Positions 1 through 13,324 of a stretch of DNA of 64,000 nucleotides are shown here, piece by piece (position 1 is the first letter of the stretch; each line of letters starts with the position of its first letter). The notes beneath the pieces were generated by a model. That model searched no databases. It saw nothing but the letters and a program-made list of their open reading frames with translations, and had not been told where the DNA came from. Source of the DNA: Anopheles merus. Taxonomy: Eukaryota > Arthropoda > Insecta > Diptera > Culicidae. Position numbers and translations under genes: made by a program. Location of the stretch: the NCBI RefSeq assembly GCF_017562075.2, contig NC_054083.1, positions 29,669,558 through 29,733,557 on the forward strand, read 5' to 3'.

Positions 1-3000
1 AGCGCACAGAGAACGCACAGTGATGATATATTATTTGTTTATGAACATGTCCCTATGATCCCTTCCGCAGGCTCCGGTTTGGTGCAGCGACAAATTTGTA
101 AATCCATTGCACATGCGGTAAAGTTCACTTACGAGCGTGCACATCCTGGTTGTTTTTTCCTATTTGTTCGTCTTTTTATTGTCCTTTTACTGCGGTTACG
201 TTCCGTGGTGCTGTGCTGTGGGACGCTTGCGATGGGTTTTATATTTTATGATTTGCTGGCTTAATGCTCTGATGCACATGCACGCTGCCCGGTGATGCTT
301 CCGTGCGATGGGATAGAAAGACAGCGTGAAAGGAACACGTAAGTGCCTGTAAGATTGTTACTCAGATGTTTTGTTGTTGCCATTTTCTTGTTAAATATTA
401 AGAAAACAAATTAACTTACGCGGCGAACAAGAGCAAATAAGCGTAAGATCAAGACATTTAATAAGCAAAAATGTTACTCAAAGCTGTCTTGAAAATGTTG
501 AGAGTAGAAAAGAATAGATGAAAGGAAATAGAAATATAAAAACAGAAGTAAACTTAGAAATTTAGCAAAATTTTACAATTTTGTGTTATATTAAATGATA
601 GCAAACATATAAAAAATATACATATTAGTTTGTATTTGACAAAGCCAACCACAAATTAAAAAAAAAAGATCATATTTTTAAAAATTTATTTAAATAAGAA
701 TAGATATGTTACTAAAAGAAGACAGAAGTAGATTAAAGGCAAATTAAAAGTTAAATAGAAGTAAAAACATGAAAATTTTATAACTTTCGGATTATTGCAT
801 AATTTAAAAAAGAAGCTGAAAAAACATGTAGAATAAGTAAAATTGATAACTGCGAATAAACAAAGTCAAGAAGTAAAAGCAAAAAAATCTCAAATTTGTT
901 ACAACTTGTAAATGATTGTTAAAATAAAAACAAAATGAAGCACAACAAATGATACAAAATGGTACAAACTGATACAAAACAGATAAAATAAGTACATTCT
1001 TGAAAAAATAGAGAAAAATACACAATTTTTTAAGCAATTATAGCAAAACATCATCAAAACTAACAAATAAGCTCAAAAAGACTAACACTTCCACCCAGAA
1101 CCACCTGTATCAGGCTCATTCCAAATGTACCAATCATAATGCTAAACGGAAATCAAATGCCACACACACACGCACACACACACATTCATCATTGTATGTC
1201 CACCGTTCGGACGCTAGTGGGTCGAAATAAGTCGCCCAAAACCCCTTTCGGATGTACACAACGTTTGCAACATTGATTTCCACTCAATTTTACTCCCATT
1301 TTTTCCAATCGTTCACGTTCGGTTAGAAACGGAAGAACAACCAGCAAAAAAGAAGGATGCTAGTGTGTTAAGTGTGGAAAATAAATCCCTCCAGAGCCGG
1401 TGGAGAAACAGTACCGGCGACATTTTATGATTGTTTTTCTAGCGGCTTTAAATATTTCCCAAGCGTACCCCACGTGCTGCAAGCGTTTGCAACCAGCAAT
1501 GCAACCAGTCAGATTTGCTCGATGATGCAGCCCAAAATTCGGCTGCGCAGTATTATTTCAGGCCCTACGCCCTTCCGCTGTTCCGCTGCGCTCAAATGCT
1601 GCGCTCACTGCTACGCTACCAACGGTCTTTCTGCGGTCGTTGGTGTTGCACACGGAGGACGGGTTTGTTCCGTCGAGCACGTGACATTTATGGCTTTCTT
1701 TGCTTCTTCCAACCTCACCGGCTCACAGGAGCGGCTGCAGGAGTTGGTTTGCACTCTTCCTCTGCTTCGCGGACCGGATTTTTCGTTGCCACTTCGATGT
1801 TGTTGGTAGTAAACTCTCTACTCCAGCCATAGTTTTGCTGGTTGAGGAAATGCGGAAAAAAGGAAAATATTTTATATTTGAGCTACACAAACATCAGCAG
1901 CGGCTCCGGGCTGCTTGCATCGGTCGAGCTGCTCAGCAAAACCTCACGCCGGTGCCGTTGTGGATGGAGTAACAAATTAGTGTCACTATTTGTTTTCTTT
2001 ATGTTTGCGTAATTGACGTTAATACAGTGGCGGTGGAAAATCCTTCCGAAGTGTAGGAACTGTGCATTGGTGGAAAGTCTTCGGTAAGCTGTTTGCTTTT
2101 TGTCACTTTTACTGCCAATTGCTTCTGTAAGAATGAGAGTACCAGTTGAAGGAATGTTGATGAATGTAAAATAAAGTAATGGCAATTTTATGTAAAGTAA
2201 TGGCAATAGTTTTATAACACATTTTTGTAGTAAAAAGCTTAGTTAAAATCATAAGGAAGGTAATGTATATAAGCCATATAACAAAATTCTATAATAGTTT
2301 ATAAATACAAACATTAATTTAAACCTGCAATCATACCTAAATGACCCAGGGAAACAAGATCTTCTCCATGAACTAAACATTGTATCAGAGATCTCAAGTA
2401 CGATTGTTAATTAAATATACGTAAATAGTCTAACTGTGCCTAAATCAACCAAAACTCGTCCTAAAACCATATCCAAACAGACCTATTTATTTATTGACTC
2501 ACTTGACTAACTGACAAAGTATCACATCGAACCGAACTTAAAATATTTATCTGAGCAAACCCGTTCAGCGTTGGACACGTTTCTTCGTGGCCACATAAAC
2601 TCAAACACACACGGTTGAAAAACAAAACTCTCGCCCAGCAATTACGCTCCCGAACGCACTCAACGTTCCCTTTAGAATGTATCCTTCACGACTCCGAGAA
2701 TAAAGAGTCAACCCAAAGACTATTACTATTTGTTTTGATTTGTCCTCCGAAATGGGCGGAAAAAGAGGTTTCGTTCTATGACGATGACGATCGCTCGTGC
2801 GGCTTTTCCCATCTTTCCTCCACACGTGTACTGGATGTACACACATACTCACTGAAAAATGCCATTCAAATTACAGTTTTCGAATCACTCGCCATCTCGC
2901 ATGCGTTTTCTGGCGCTGACTAACAAGAGCGGCAAGCGGGAAATCCGGGACCCACAAGAAGCCTATCCCACCCGGGCAACGAAACATTCTTGAACGGACG

Positions 3001-4459
3001 ATTTCGGTGACAAATGAAGGTACGCTCGGTAACGTTCGCCTCTGGCCGATGGACGATCGTTAGGGAGTAGAGAAAAATGCCTTCCCATCAACCGAAAACT
3101 GCTGCTGCTGACGTCGTTCGCGAACCATACCGGGTGTCGTCATTCACTGCAATTCCCGGTACGTATGAATGTGCATTAGGTTGCGATAACTTGTACGAAG
3201 GATTTGGAAGGGTATTACGTTAGGGAAATGGTGTAACAGTGAATGTAGAAAGAAGAGGATGGGTTTTAGAAGCAAACGGGATAATATTCATTTTAAAGAA
3301 GTATTTTACCATACTTTACAAGCAATCAAAGCTAAACCAACGAGGACTGACTTATTGAACCCTTTGTCTTGAACATTCAATGTTCTTGATATTTTTATAA
3401 ATGGCAAAGGTTTTCATTTACATAGACTTCTTTTTTGGGAAGTTTACGAGAACATCTGAAATGTTGTAAATTTACACTATACTGTGGCTCTCTATAAATA
3501 ATAAGCAAACAAACTGTGGCGGTTGTTGTTGCCTGTTATTTCCACACACGACTTTACACAATATTCCAACATATTTTCAAACAAAACACATTCCATTCTC
3601 GCTCATCCTCCACCGTCTCACTCAACTCACCCATCACGAGTCACTTTACCCACACAGTCACCCAACATACACCCAAAAATATGTTTTTCGCATGCTGCAA
3701 GCTATGTTGATACATTATCACTGAAGCGATTCCTAGCGACATACCGGAATTTAGCTTCAGCTAAAAGATTAATAGCGCTAACTGCTGGGACGGTTGTGAT
3801 GAACCGAAAAGGTTTTTTCCAAAAAAAAAGAAACAAAAATATATCTCCCACATTTCCGTTCCCCGGCTTGGCGATACGGGTTTCGCGATATTTAACACCT
3901 AAAACTGGCGATTTTTGGTGCAAACCGACACGGGCACGTGTCGCGTGACGTTTGCTCTGTGGTGTGTGTGGTCGCCTTGACACGTCGGTTTGATTCTCGT
4001 TGTCGTCGTCGTCGTCGTCGTCGCCCTGTTCCGGTGGTTTGAATGTTATTTCACTTACAAATGTAGCGTACCGTCTAGGGGTCACAGTACATTCGGCCAC
4101 ATAAAAGCATTGCATTTCTACTGTATGAGCTCATTCATACATGATGTTTTAAATATAGCACGTAGTGCTTAGTGTCTGTGCTTGGTGCATGCTTACATGA
4201 CAGGTTCGTATTTTGTAAATAAATAACTTTGATATCTCCTTCGACCGTTTCTCCTGAATTAAAAGATAACTTTGATATCTTCCCTTCGTTAGCAGTGGTC
4301 TATTGTGCGATCAAGTTATTTGCTGTTAATAGTTATGTACTTTAATTTGTCAGTCAGATGTGTTGGTCTTAACAAGTTTAAATTTTATAATTCTTTGATG
4401 AGAGTGTTGAGTTAAGACATCTAAAAACTGCCGTTCGTTCTAAGCCCAATAAAGCATTA
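1..4459. other. Non-coding stretch, AT-rich in part
   Basis: No protein-coding gene can be supported here. Positions 400-1080 and 2160-2560 are strongly AT-rich. A CA microsatellite lies near 1160-1185 and a GTC run near 4000-4022. The open frames around 1372-1972 and 2601-2923 are short, overlap on both strands, and show no recognisable domain or convincing splice structure. This may be intergenic DNA or a large intron of a gene that starts or ends outside the window. Confidence 0.5.
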
Positions 4460-4725
4460 AGGTCATTTCCTCTTCTTTTTCTTTTTCTTTTTCTTCTTCT
4501 TCTTCTTCTTCCTTGCCTTTTTCTTCTTATTCTTCTTCTTCTTATTTTGTTCTTATTATTCTTCTTCTTCTTTGGCACAACTACCGTTATCGGTATGAAA
4601 ACCTGCATGTGCCACTACTGGACTTGGCTTTCAGTGACTTACTGACTACACATAGCAGGATAGTCAGTCTTACGTATGGGGGCACGGTCTATTCGGGGCT
4701 TGAACCCATGACGGACATGATTGTA
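4460..4725 (-). mobile_element. tRNA-derived SINE, complete-looking copy
   Basis: Read on the minus strand, the element carries a tRNA-like B box (GGGTTCAAGCCCCG, near 4690-4705). A body follows that contains ACTGACTATCCTGCTATGTG, and the 3' tail is rich in AAG/AAGAAG (a TTC-rich run at 4464-4575 on the plus strand). The same body occurs, split by transposons, at 19926-26552. This copy therefore serves as the empty-site reference for those insertions. It resembles the SINE200-type families of Anopheles; the family name is from memory. Confidence 0.7.
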
Positions 4726-7700
4726 TAAAGGACTATAAAGGACATTAGTGTAACTATAAACTTGCCTACTTGCCCAACCCAAACCCAACAACGCTGTTAA
4801 CCTACAAATTAATGCACCTATTTGACGATTTTTTTTATGAATGGCTTCGTTAATGTCTTCATTAACACCTAAGTGCGATTATTATCCCACAACACTCACC
4901 ACAACTATAATTTTCTCATCATGCGCTAAAATCAAAACTGATTTAAAGCACTTCCAGTGATGAGCCGGTCCATTTGCATTTAATTAACCAACCGCCCCGT
5001 TCAGACAGCAACACGACCGCCCTGGATTGACACGTCATCAGCGGGGTCCATCCAAAAAGTATCAGCCCACACAGACTCATCGTTCAGCCATGTTTCAGCT
5101 TTACATGTTTACCTCTCCACAATTCATGCAACGATTGCATTCGTAATCGATACATGCCCGTGCCTCCAACACGGAAAGCGGCACATTATAACGACTCTGC
5201 TGGTAAGATTAATGAAACCGATTTTCATTCCCAATCATCATCAGCACAATACCAAAAGTAACAAAACCCAACCGGACACAACAAACCACATCCAAACACA
5301 CAAACACACACTTGCCAAGAGGCACCGAACGGAAGCGGGCAGTTAAAATCGGTTAAACGGTTGTTTGTGTGTTTTTCAATTTGAACCATTTGGTTCCGAG
5401 TCTTTTTTTTGTCGATATTTATTGACTTCGATTTGGGTGGTTTTGTTCCGATTGGGGATGGGGATGATCGCTCCAACACGTCACGGCTGCGGTGCGCACG
5501 TTACAATGGTTTACATTTTCCATCAGATTGTTCTGTCTCTTTTTCTCGCTCTGTATGTTGGGATTCTGAGAACGAATTAAATGTTCCCAATAGAACAGGC
5601 AAACAAACGGATCGTCAGGGGTATCCCTTGAATGACCAGGTTAGGAGCACGGGAGAAAGGCTTTTTGAATATTATTTTCAAACTCCTGACGAGCGCATCG
5701 TACGGCTTTTGTTCGCTGGATTTCCTCATCTATGCGAAACCGATCGATATTTACTGATCGTAGTTATCCGTCGACGATCTAACAGATCGTGCCGTAAACG
5801 TTTTCCTCAAACGAGGTAGGCTGCTGTTTTCCCTCCCGCTCTCCTTCTCTTCTCCTCTCTCTCTATTTATTTGATCGATTGTTTATTTGTTTTGAAATTT
5901 ACACCATTTTGAACAGTAGCGGGGAGATAATGCTGATGTCTGGTGGGTTTTTTTAATACTAAGACCGATAATACTAAGACCGACCCCGGTGGGTGGCCCT
6001 AACCGAGCAAAACGAGATGACCCGTCGAGAAAACGGAGGCCCCGTTGGGCAGGAAGCATCGAACGGAATGGTCTGCAACAATTCAAACACACACACACAC
6101 ACCGGACGTGTGTGGTTATTTCGAATATTTTGCGCGATGCCGAAACACTCCCGCAGGGCACATTTTTATGGGGCCACAAACGATCGTAAAATGTGTACAC
6201 ACCACACACTTTGATCTTTCGGAACGTGCGTTATAATATTTGTTGCCGCGTGAAAATGGTTTACATTTCCAGTCCGAGCGGGAAGCCGTATCGATCGTGC
6301 CGTTTGTGGCGGAATCGTTGTCCGTTGCCACATGATCTCTGGTGGGATCGTTAACTATGACGGAGAGGTGTAAAGATTGCTAACAAGCCGTGTGTATTGG
6401 ACATCTAGGACAAAGGAATGAAAGGACGATGCTTTTGAGATTTCATTATAAAAATATTTATAATTATTGTCTAATAATAGTAATAATTATAAAAGGACAA
6501 AATCCCCTCAAGGTATGCAATCCACATTACAAAACAGCTTTTTGTGATAATGTAATGAAGTTTTTCATTTTTAATCACAAAACTTGAGATATGCTTCAAA
6601 AATCTAAGAACTACGATGTTTATTTTCAACCAAAATACTCAAAGCCCGTCCATATTATTTCACAGCGAATCTCATCTCATTCCTATCAGGAGACTTTTCA
6701 CTTTTTATCGCAGTTTAAGCATGTCTCGTAAATATTTCAATTTCCAATAAATTTCGATTGAGTCCATTAAATCGCAGGGTCCGGGTGAGATTGTTAGTAC
6801 CGGGAGCATAATCTAAGCCACCGGCCACGGAACACGGGCATTAAAAATGGACCCACCAAACACTCCCATAACCGTTTAGCAACCATTAGCCTGCTTCATG
6901 GCTTCATCAAAGATCAATCATATTTATATGCCCGTACGCCATCATCACCGGGCCTCAAAGCTGTCATCGTTTGTCTCAAGGCACGCCGCACCGAATCGAT
7001 TGTACATGAGAAAAATCTCTTTCTTCCTTTCCATCTCTCTCTCCCTCACACACTCTCCCTCTTCCCGGCTCTCGGTCAGAAACGGCAACTTAAACGGTTA
7101 ATTGACATATTTTGACGTCAGCATCTTAAGAAGTCGTAAACAGGGCTTCAAGTGTACGCGCGTACACCCACCATCGCACCAGGCCCAACCTTCGGGCCTG
7201 TCCCTATTTTCGGTGTGCTCGCGTTACAGTGCATCCGCCGTCCATCGGGAACGAGGGAAAACCTATCATAAAAGATGCCCTTTGGTGCCATGCCAGCAGA
7301 ATGGAATGGGAAGGAATGAGCCGAGAGCCGACCGGGCCGAGGGTAGAATGCGATTTCTGGGAAGTGATTTGTAAACAGATCACATTTTTCCCATACCGCT
7401 GCAGACGCTGGAGGGCTAATCCAGACACATTCTACTGGATTCTAGGCTTGCTTTGGAAGAAATGCCGACGGGATTTTCGGTAACGGCACCAAGCCGTCTA
7501 GTTTGATGTTTAGGGCGATAGAAACTATAATTCAGTAACACCTAAATCACGAAATTTGCAAACCAAAACTGATGTCTTAAGAGCTTCTGATCGATCCTAG
7601 CTGACACAATTGAACCAAATTAAAAGGTGATCTGGTGTTGTGTATCGACAAACACTTAAGATCATTTCCTCGAAATCGTATCGCTCTCTAATGCTCACTT

Positions 7701-9062
7701 GTCAACGCAACCATTACACCCGCCTATCGCCAACAACACCGTTCGCCAACCGAAACGATCGCGCACAGTTTTGTTGCATTTTTATGACCTTCACATTTAC
7801 ACATCCGATCGTAGCATCTTCGAACGCATCTTGATCGGATGAGATCTAGCAGCAACGGATTCGTCACCAGCGTGTTAGCAGGTTCCTTTTGCCTACCACA
7901 AATACCAGGCAATGTGGTCCATTTTCCAGCTACCCCGCCCCGGGGAACTCGATCCTCCGAAAATGGTTTCTTCGCCAGCGGTCGTAAAATCGGCCCTGTC
8001 GGCGTGGTGCATCCAGTTAAGGGAAATGATTTAACTACTTCCAGGGAAACTGTGTTCCGTGTTTTAAATACCACCCAGCAACGAACTCACAATTACTTAA
8101 ACGGTGCCGTTTCTCCAGAGACTTCCCCGCTTTCCAGCTTTCCCGAAAAAAGCGCCTTACACGCCCTTGAAACCGACGATCAAACGTGTACTTGGTCTGT
8201 TTTGAGCGCAAAAGGGGAATTTCTAGTACCGCACATATTGCGCCCTCCGGCCACCACAGCCCGACCGAACAGCCTTTTCCTTCCATCGAGATTGATGACG
8301 GATGGCCCGCGGCAGCCCCGACGGAGACAGTTTTATAGGTGAAAGTAATGTCAATTTTAGGGATTTTATTACCCTACCACCCCTGGTGCACCTTAAATGC
8401 AGTATCAGCGTGTCTCCCTTTCTCTCTCCAACGGCGTAATGCGTACCGGTAGTAAAATTGCTTACGGGTAATTTGAGTGTACCAGGGCATCCAACCATGC
8501 ATCCAGCAGCGGCTGCAAAGCAATGTCCAATGTCATTGGCGAGAGTAATTGAACCGTGTGCCGTGCATTGTAGTAGTATGTTTTGGTTTCGAAGTAATCA
8601 TGCCCATGGTGCAGTGTCCTTAAAACTGAGCGCGCGGTCGTAAAAGTTTGTTTTCCTTCCCCTTGTGTCGTGTAACATCCTTTTTAGCGCTGCCGGCAGG
8701 CACAGGAAGGAAGGGGAGGGCATGATTGTAAGCAAACAAATCATAAGTAATATTTATTTTTATTTTTATAGTTTTCGTACGATCCTAAAACGGTTGTGAA
8801 GATACAAATGGTACTGATAATGTGAGATTGCATCTTCCGCTCGCCGTATGTGATGATATAGATGATACGTTAAGCCATTCTCTTATTGGGGGTTTAGTGC
8901 GTTTTGTGGCTTAGAAAAATATCTTGCCATGTTAATGTAAGAAGTGATCGGTTCGTTTTGGGTTAGAGACCTGCTAATGCAATGTGATCCACGGTCACTC
9001 AGCGATGGGTTTTAGTTTTAAAGTTAAATTAAAGTATAACAAGGCATATGTGAGTACCGGTA
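4726..9062. other. Non-coding stretch with microsatellites
   Basis: No gene can be supported. An ACAC run is seen near 6090-6105 and CT-rich tracts near 5840-5870 and 7025-7065. The longest plus-strand frame (7839-8342, 167 codons) begins with an ATG but has no recognisable domain. It sits among overlapping frames of similar length on the other strand, so I treat it as chance. Confidence 0.5.
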
Positions 9063-9760
9063 CTATAGAGGTACTATATAGTCCCAGCTTCGTCCGTCGC
9101 GACAGGTTCTTTGAGGTGAACTGAACTGGCAGAACCAGTTGGCAGCCAGCATCCTTGCGCGCAACTCAGCTTCCATGCTGTTTTCGTTGCTGACCTTTGA
9201 CCCATAATAGGTGAATTGTGGAACGACTTCAAAAGTGCGTTCACCTATCTGCACGTCACGCCTACGTAGATTCTGATTATTTATTGGTAGGCCCGCTGAT
9301 GTTGCCACCGCTGATGTTGCCAGTTTGGTCTTTGCCTCGTTTATCTGCAATCCGAGGTTTTTTTTTTGCCGCCGGCTCGATCCCTTGGTAGGTTTCTGCT
9401 ACATAAGAGAGCCGCAGACCAATGATGTCTATATCATCAGCGGATGCCAGGATCTGGGTTGACTTATAGAAGATGGTTCCCGTGTTCTCCACCCTCGAGT
9501 CGCGGATGGCCCTCTCTAGCGCCAAGTTGAATAGGAGACAGCAAAGCTCGCCCCCCTGGCAGCGAACCTTGGTGGTAGCAAAAGGTTCTGAGAGTTTTCC
9601 ATCCACCCTCACCTGGCCAAGTGACGTTGGTCATAGTCATTCAAACTGGCCTTATCAGTTTGGCCGGGATTCCAAAAGAGCTCATAGCGTCATACAGTTT
9701 TACCCTGGCTATGCTATTATATGCGGCTTTGAAGTCAATGAAGAGATGATATGTGTCGTT
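9063..9760 (-). mobile_element. Non-LTR retrotransposon fragment (reverse transcriptase)
   Basis: Minus-strand translation shows broken pieces of a reverse transcriptase in the correct order. First comes a palm motif like LFIDFKAAYNS, then GIPAKLIRP, then the catalytic-type ADDIDIIG segment near 9430-9450. A region with AKTKLATS and QIGERTFEVV and the NSMEAELRARMLAAN segment follow. The frame changes several times and there are in-frame stops, so it is a dead, 5'-truncated LINE. A second copy of the 3' portion lies at 46612-47600. The stretch TAGAGGTACTATATAGTCCC near 9065-9085 is the intact form of a site that carries a MITE in the second copy. Confidence 0.85.
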
Positions 9761-9889
9761 TCTGTATTATATTTTAAAGGCGGTATTCAACACCGCAATA
9801 CCCCTGTAGTTGTTGCAGAAAGATTAATACATCTCGAAAAAATCACATATTTCTAGGGATTCAAAAATCCCCAAGGATTCACAGAGCTT

Positions 9890-10062
9890 GAGCTTTTCAT
9901 TATTATTCTTCTTGGCGTAACAACCTACATTGTCAGGCCAGCCTATAAGGGCTTTCGATACTTCTTGGCAAATACCACGCAGCTGGACAGTTTGTTTTGC
10001 TACGGGGAGACGGTCCATTCGAGGCTTTAACCCACGACGGGCTTGTTGTTAGGTGGGAGCGC
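9890..10062 (-). mobile_element. tRNA-derived SINE fragment
   Basis: On the minus strand this shows a B-box-like GTGGGTTAAAGCCTCGAATG at the 5' side and ends in an AAGAA-rich tail (plus strand TTATTATTCTTCTTGG). Its body differs from the copy at 4460-4725, so it belongs to a related subfamily. Confidence 0.6.
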
Positions 10063-10379
10063 ACAAATTAAATATTTTGAAAATCATGCATCTCTAAACA
10101 TTCAGTTATCTCTGGAGAAATCTGAATTTTAATGGATTTTTTTTTCTTATAGATTCATGAATCATTCTAAATTTATGAATCCTTGGAGTTTCATGAATCT
10201 TTGAAGAGTTTGAAGAGAATCGAGATTCGAATCACTCATCACTGAAGATTCATATGAATGAATCTCAACGAAAGTTTAATGAATCCCAACACTATTTAAG
10301 TTGAAGTATTTCAACTAATGAGGGGAAGAATTTCTAAAAATAAGCAATCGGCAATTCTTTGAACATTTGGATTTGACTA

Positions 10380-10810
10380 CGAAAGATCGTTCAACTAGCA
10401 ATATCCAGAGTCAGAATCGTCCGGTGTTGGAATTCATTGGAGTTCGAGTCGACCGAAGTAGGATTCAGTTAAATTCGGAGTTTGCTTGTGTTGGTGTCGT
10501 CGGGAGTCGGTTGGATTTAGGGTCGGAATCGGTCGAAGTCCGAGTCAACCCGAGTCAACCGATGCAATGTAAGGACTTTGAAGCCAACATTGCTTCTACA
10601 CCACAGCGATCTTTTGGATTAGAGAAGGATGCAGCCAAAACATCATACAAAATTTCTCTGATTCCGACTCCGACGCTTGTCGACTTCAACACCAACAGTC
10701 TCCGAAATTCGGCTGACTACGGTTCCGACCGACTCTAACTCCGACTGACTCCGACTACAGCCGACCCTGGGCGACTCCAACTCCGATCGACGACCCGAGG
10801 CGTTGGGTGC
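10380..10810. repeat. Degenerate TCGGAGTCG-type repeat region
   Basis: Many imperfect copies of GAGTCG/TCGGAGTCG lie in the left half (10430-10560). The complement, GACTCCGACT, lies in the right half (10660-10800), giving an overall inverted arrangement. Similar sequence recurs at 37975-38125. The open frames over it (123 and 60 codons) come from the repeat and are not genes. Confidence 0.6.
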
Positions 10811-12056
10811 GCTGCAGAAAGCCAATCGCTAATTTCAACCTAGATAACAGAATACAAGTTACATCACATTACAAACAAGCCATTTAAAATTATGAACAAC
10901 AATCATTTTAAAAATATTATCATTCTAACGTATCGCCTTAGCCATCGTTTATGCGATCTCTTTTAAGCATTAATTGTTACTGTGTGTGTGTGTTTTTTTA
11001 AACTACTAACTCAGTCATCCTATACGAATTTATTTTTACTAGCCCACGAGTGCAAAAATCTATTTCGAAAAACAGTTTCGTATGCTGCCATCTTCTTCCG
11101 ACACCACGGTGTCTAGACAGCATAGTCAAAATAAATATATAGTACGTCTTAAGTCTTCAACAATCACTACTCTTTGCCACTGAAAGTACGTAAAAGAAAT
11201 AACGTTTCGCACTCTTCAGAAAACAGTGATTATTTTTTCAACAAATCACACACAACAGCCAGGAATGAAATAAATAAATAATGCGTTGGAATTTCGGTCA
11301 GCACTTAACACAGCGACAGGACAGGCTGAAGCCGTTATAAAGCCGAAACGATCTTCACGTCAACGTTTGGTGGATGCTGCTATGGGGGTGATCCGTTGGG
11401 TCATTTCGGATTGTTTTGTAGAGCGCGTGGGACCACTTGGGATCAAACTTGTTGTGAGATTCTATTTCTTGATTGGCTTGTATGTTTTAGCTAGTTTAAA
11501 CAATCATATAACGTTCTGCGTTGTTCCGCAAAGATTTTCCGATTTTATTGCTTAATTTGTGCTTTGCACCGATGATGCAAAATAGTAAATGGAAAACAAA
11601 TACGTTTGTACTTTTTTATTGGACAATATTTGCTTGGCACCGACGATGCAAAATAGTAAATGGAAAACAAATACTTTTGTACTTTTTTATTGGCCAATAT
11701 TTCTCTGTCAAGCATCGTTTCCTGGTTTCATTTCAACGTTTTTTTTTATACAAAATGATACCGCTTTTACCCTAGTGTTGAAGGTTATCACTTATTATGT
11801 TTCATTTTAGAAGAAAAACACGTTGTACAAGTAGAAATATCAAGCAGATTCTTATAGTTATGGCTCTCAGATACCCTGTATTATTGATATAATTCATTCA
11901 ACGGTATAACTCATTCTTCATTTTTAATATCTTCATTCAACAATCCACCAGATTGTTGTAAAGAAAACAATGAAAATCACCTTCATAATACACATAAGAC
12001 GAATTCTTCGCTTCCGTAATCCAATGCACACCCGTATACAAGTGGTACATGATCTT
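10811..12056. other. Non-coding stretch containing a short tandem duplication
   Basis: No gene is supported. Within it, a unit of about 72 bp starting at GCACCGATGATGCAAAATAG (11566) is repeated once at 11638 with few differences, ending near 11708. The remainder, AT-rich, probably includes the 3' flank of the minus-strand gene that ends at 12057. Confidence 0.5.
11566..11708. repeat. Two-copy tandem duplication, about 72-bp unit
   Basis: Both units contain GCAAAATAGTAAATGGAAAA and TGTACTTTTTTATTGG. The second unit differs at only a few positions (for example GATGATGC against GACGATGC). Confidence 0.85.
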
Positions 12057-13324
12057 CTAATCCGAAGTGGAATGCAATTTCTTCTTTTTCTGTTTCATGT
12101 GCAACATTGCCTTTATGGAATCAATATCTTCATATTTGTCGGACGTGGTCACTTCAATGTAGCGTACTTCCCGCGCCCGGAAGTGCACCACTTCCGTGGG
12201 TTTATTGTGATGCAGTTCGGCTAGCCGGTGCCAACATTCCCCATCGAGCGATACATCAACGCAGTAGACCACATTGTCTGCGCTTTTCATCTTATAGCAC
12301 ACCTCGATCTTGTTGATGACGTGCGCTTTTTTTAACACGACATCGGCACATCGTATCCTTCCATCGTACAGCTGTGTCCATACGATTTTATCCTTCACTA
12401 CGTTCTCTCCTGGCACTGCCGGGGAGGAAAGGGAAAGCAATTAAAGCTGTGTAAACAAACCTGCAGCAAAACGACATTCTTACCTACGCCACGATTACGC
12501 AGCTTGTAGAGCGTTTCCTTCTCGGCCACAATGTTCAGCAATTGGTCCGACTGTAGCACCCCGGTCGGTCGCACCACCGTGACCAGCTCGTTGTGAGACA
12601 TCAGCGGAAAGCGCACCTTGTCGTATATTTTCTTGTACTGAGCCGCATCCGCGTCTTCCTTCGCTCGGTACCACTTATGCACAGCGAGAAATATATCTAC
12701 CTCCGGTGCATCAAACTTATCCCGATCGAGCAATCTGCACAGCGACTCGAATGTGAGATTCTGGAACGTCTCATGCCGCAGCACATCGAGCGCATTCCTG
12801 TCGACAAACTCGTCACACACCGCAAGCAGATCGGCGAGATCGAACAGCCGACCGGCGTCCAAAATAGCGCACACATTGCCCGCGGACACGTGCAGCGACA
12901 GGTAGTTGATGATTGCCTTCTCCACGCTGGGAAATCCGTACTGGATGGCCAGCCCGAGCGTGTCCAGTATATCCTCGTCCTTCATATCCTTCAGCGACAT
13001 GCTGCCGGAGTAGATGTAGCGCAGCAAATATTGGAACGGTTGCAGCGGAACCTGCAGCGCAATCTCGGTCTGCTTCGTTTCCTCCAGCCCACCGTACAGC
13101 AGCGCTTGGAAGTATTCGCTCCGGGCCGCCAATATCACACGGTGCGCCGGTATGCGCTCCTGCTCGACGACGAACGTAACGTCCGCTTTGTCCTCCTTCA
13201 TGCACAGGCCCGCGATGTGTATCGCAAGCAGGGCTGTGTCTTCGAATTCTTCATGATTTACACTATCCACATGCTTTGCGGGCGAGGGCGTTTCCTTCCT
13301 TTTTTCCTGATTAACACTCGCCAT
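12057..13324 (-). CDS. BTB/POZ domain protein 9-like (BTB-BACK-discoidin)
   Basis: Two exons, 13324-12484 and 12415-12057, join across a 68-bp GT-AG intron to give about 399 residues. An acceptor 6 bp further in is also possible and keeps frame. Residues 45-145 form a BTB domain, with the typical HRVILAARSEYF (61-72) and IYSGSM. Residues 150-250 form a BACK domain. Residues 285-399 form one discoidin-like (F5/8 type C) domain. BTB-BACK proteins of this group usually act as adaptors for cullin-3 ubiquitin ligases or in neuronal regulation. Full BTBD9 is longer and has two discoidin domains, so this looks like a short paralogue or a lineage-specific form; that is inference. The C terminus is lysine-rich (KQKKKK). 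Its start is 900 bp from FBXO9, transcribed the other way. Confidence 0.88.

Noticed and set aside
1372..1972. Overlapping plus-strand frames of 90-145 codons
   Set aside because: Cysteine-rich but with no conserved pattern, and several frames are open at once.
7839..8342. 167-codon plus-strand frame
   Set aside because: No domain, no splice context, and comparable frames overlap on the opposite strand.
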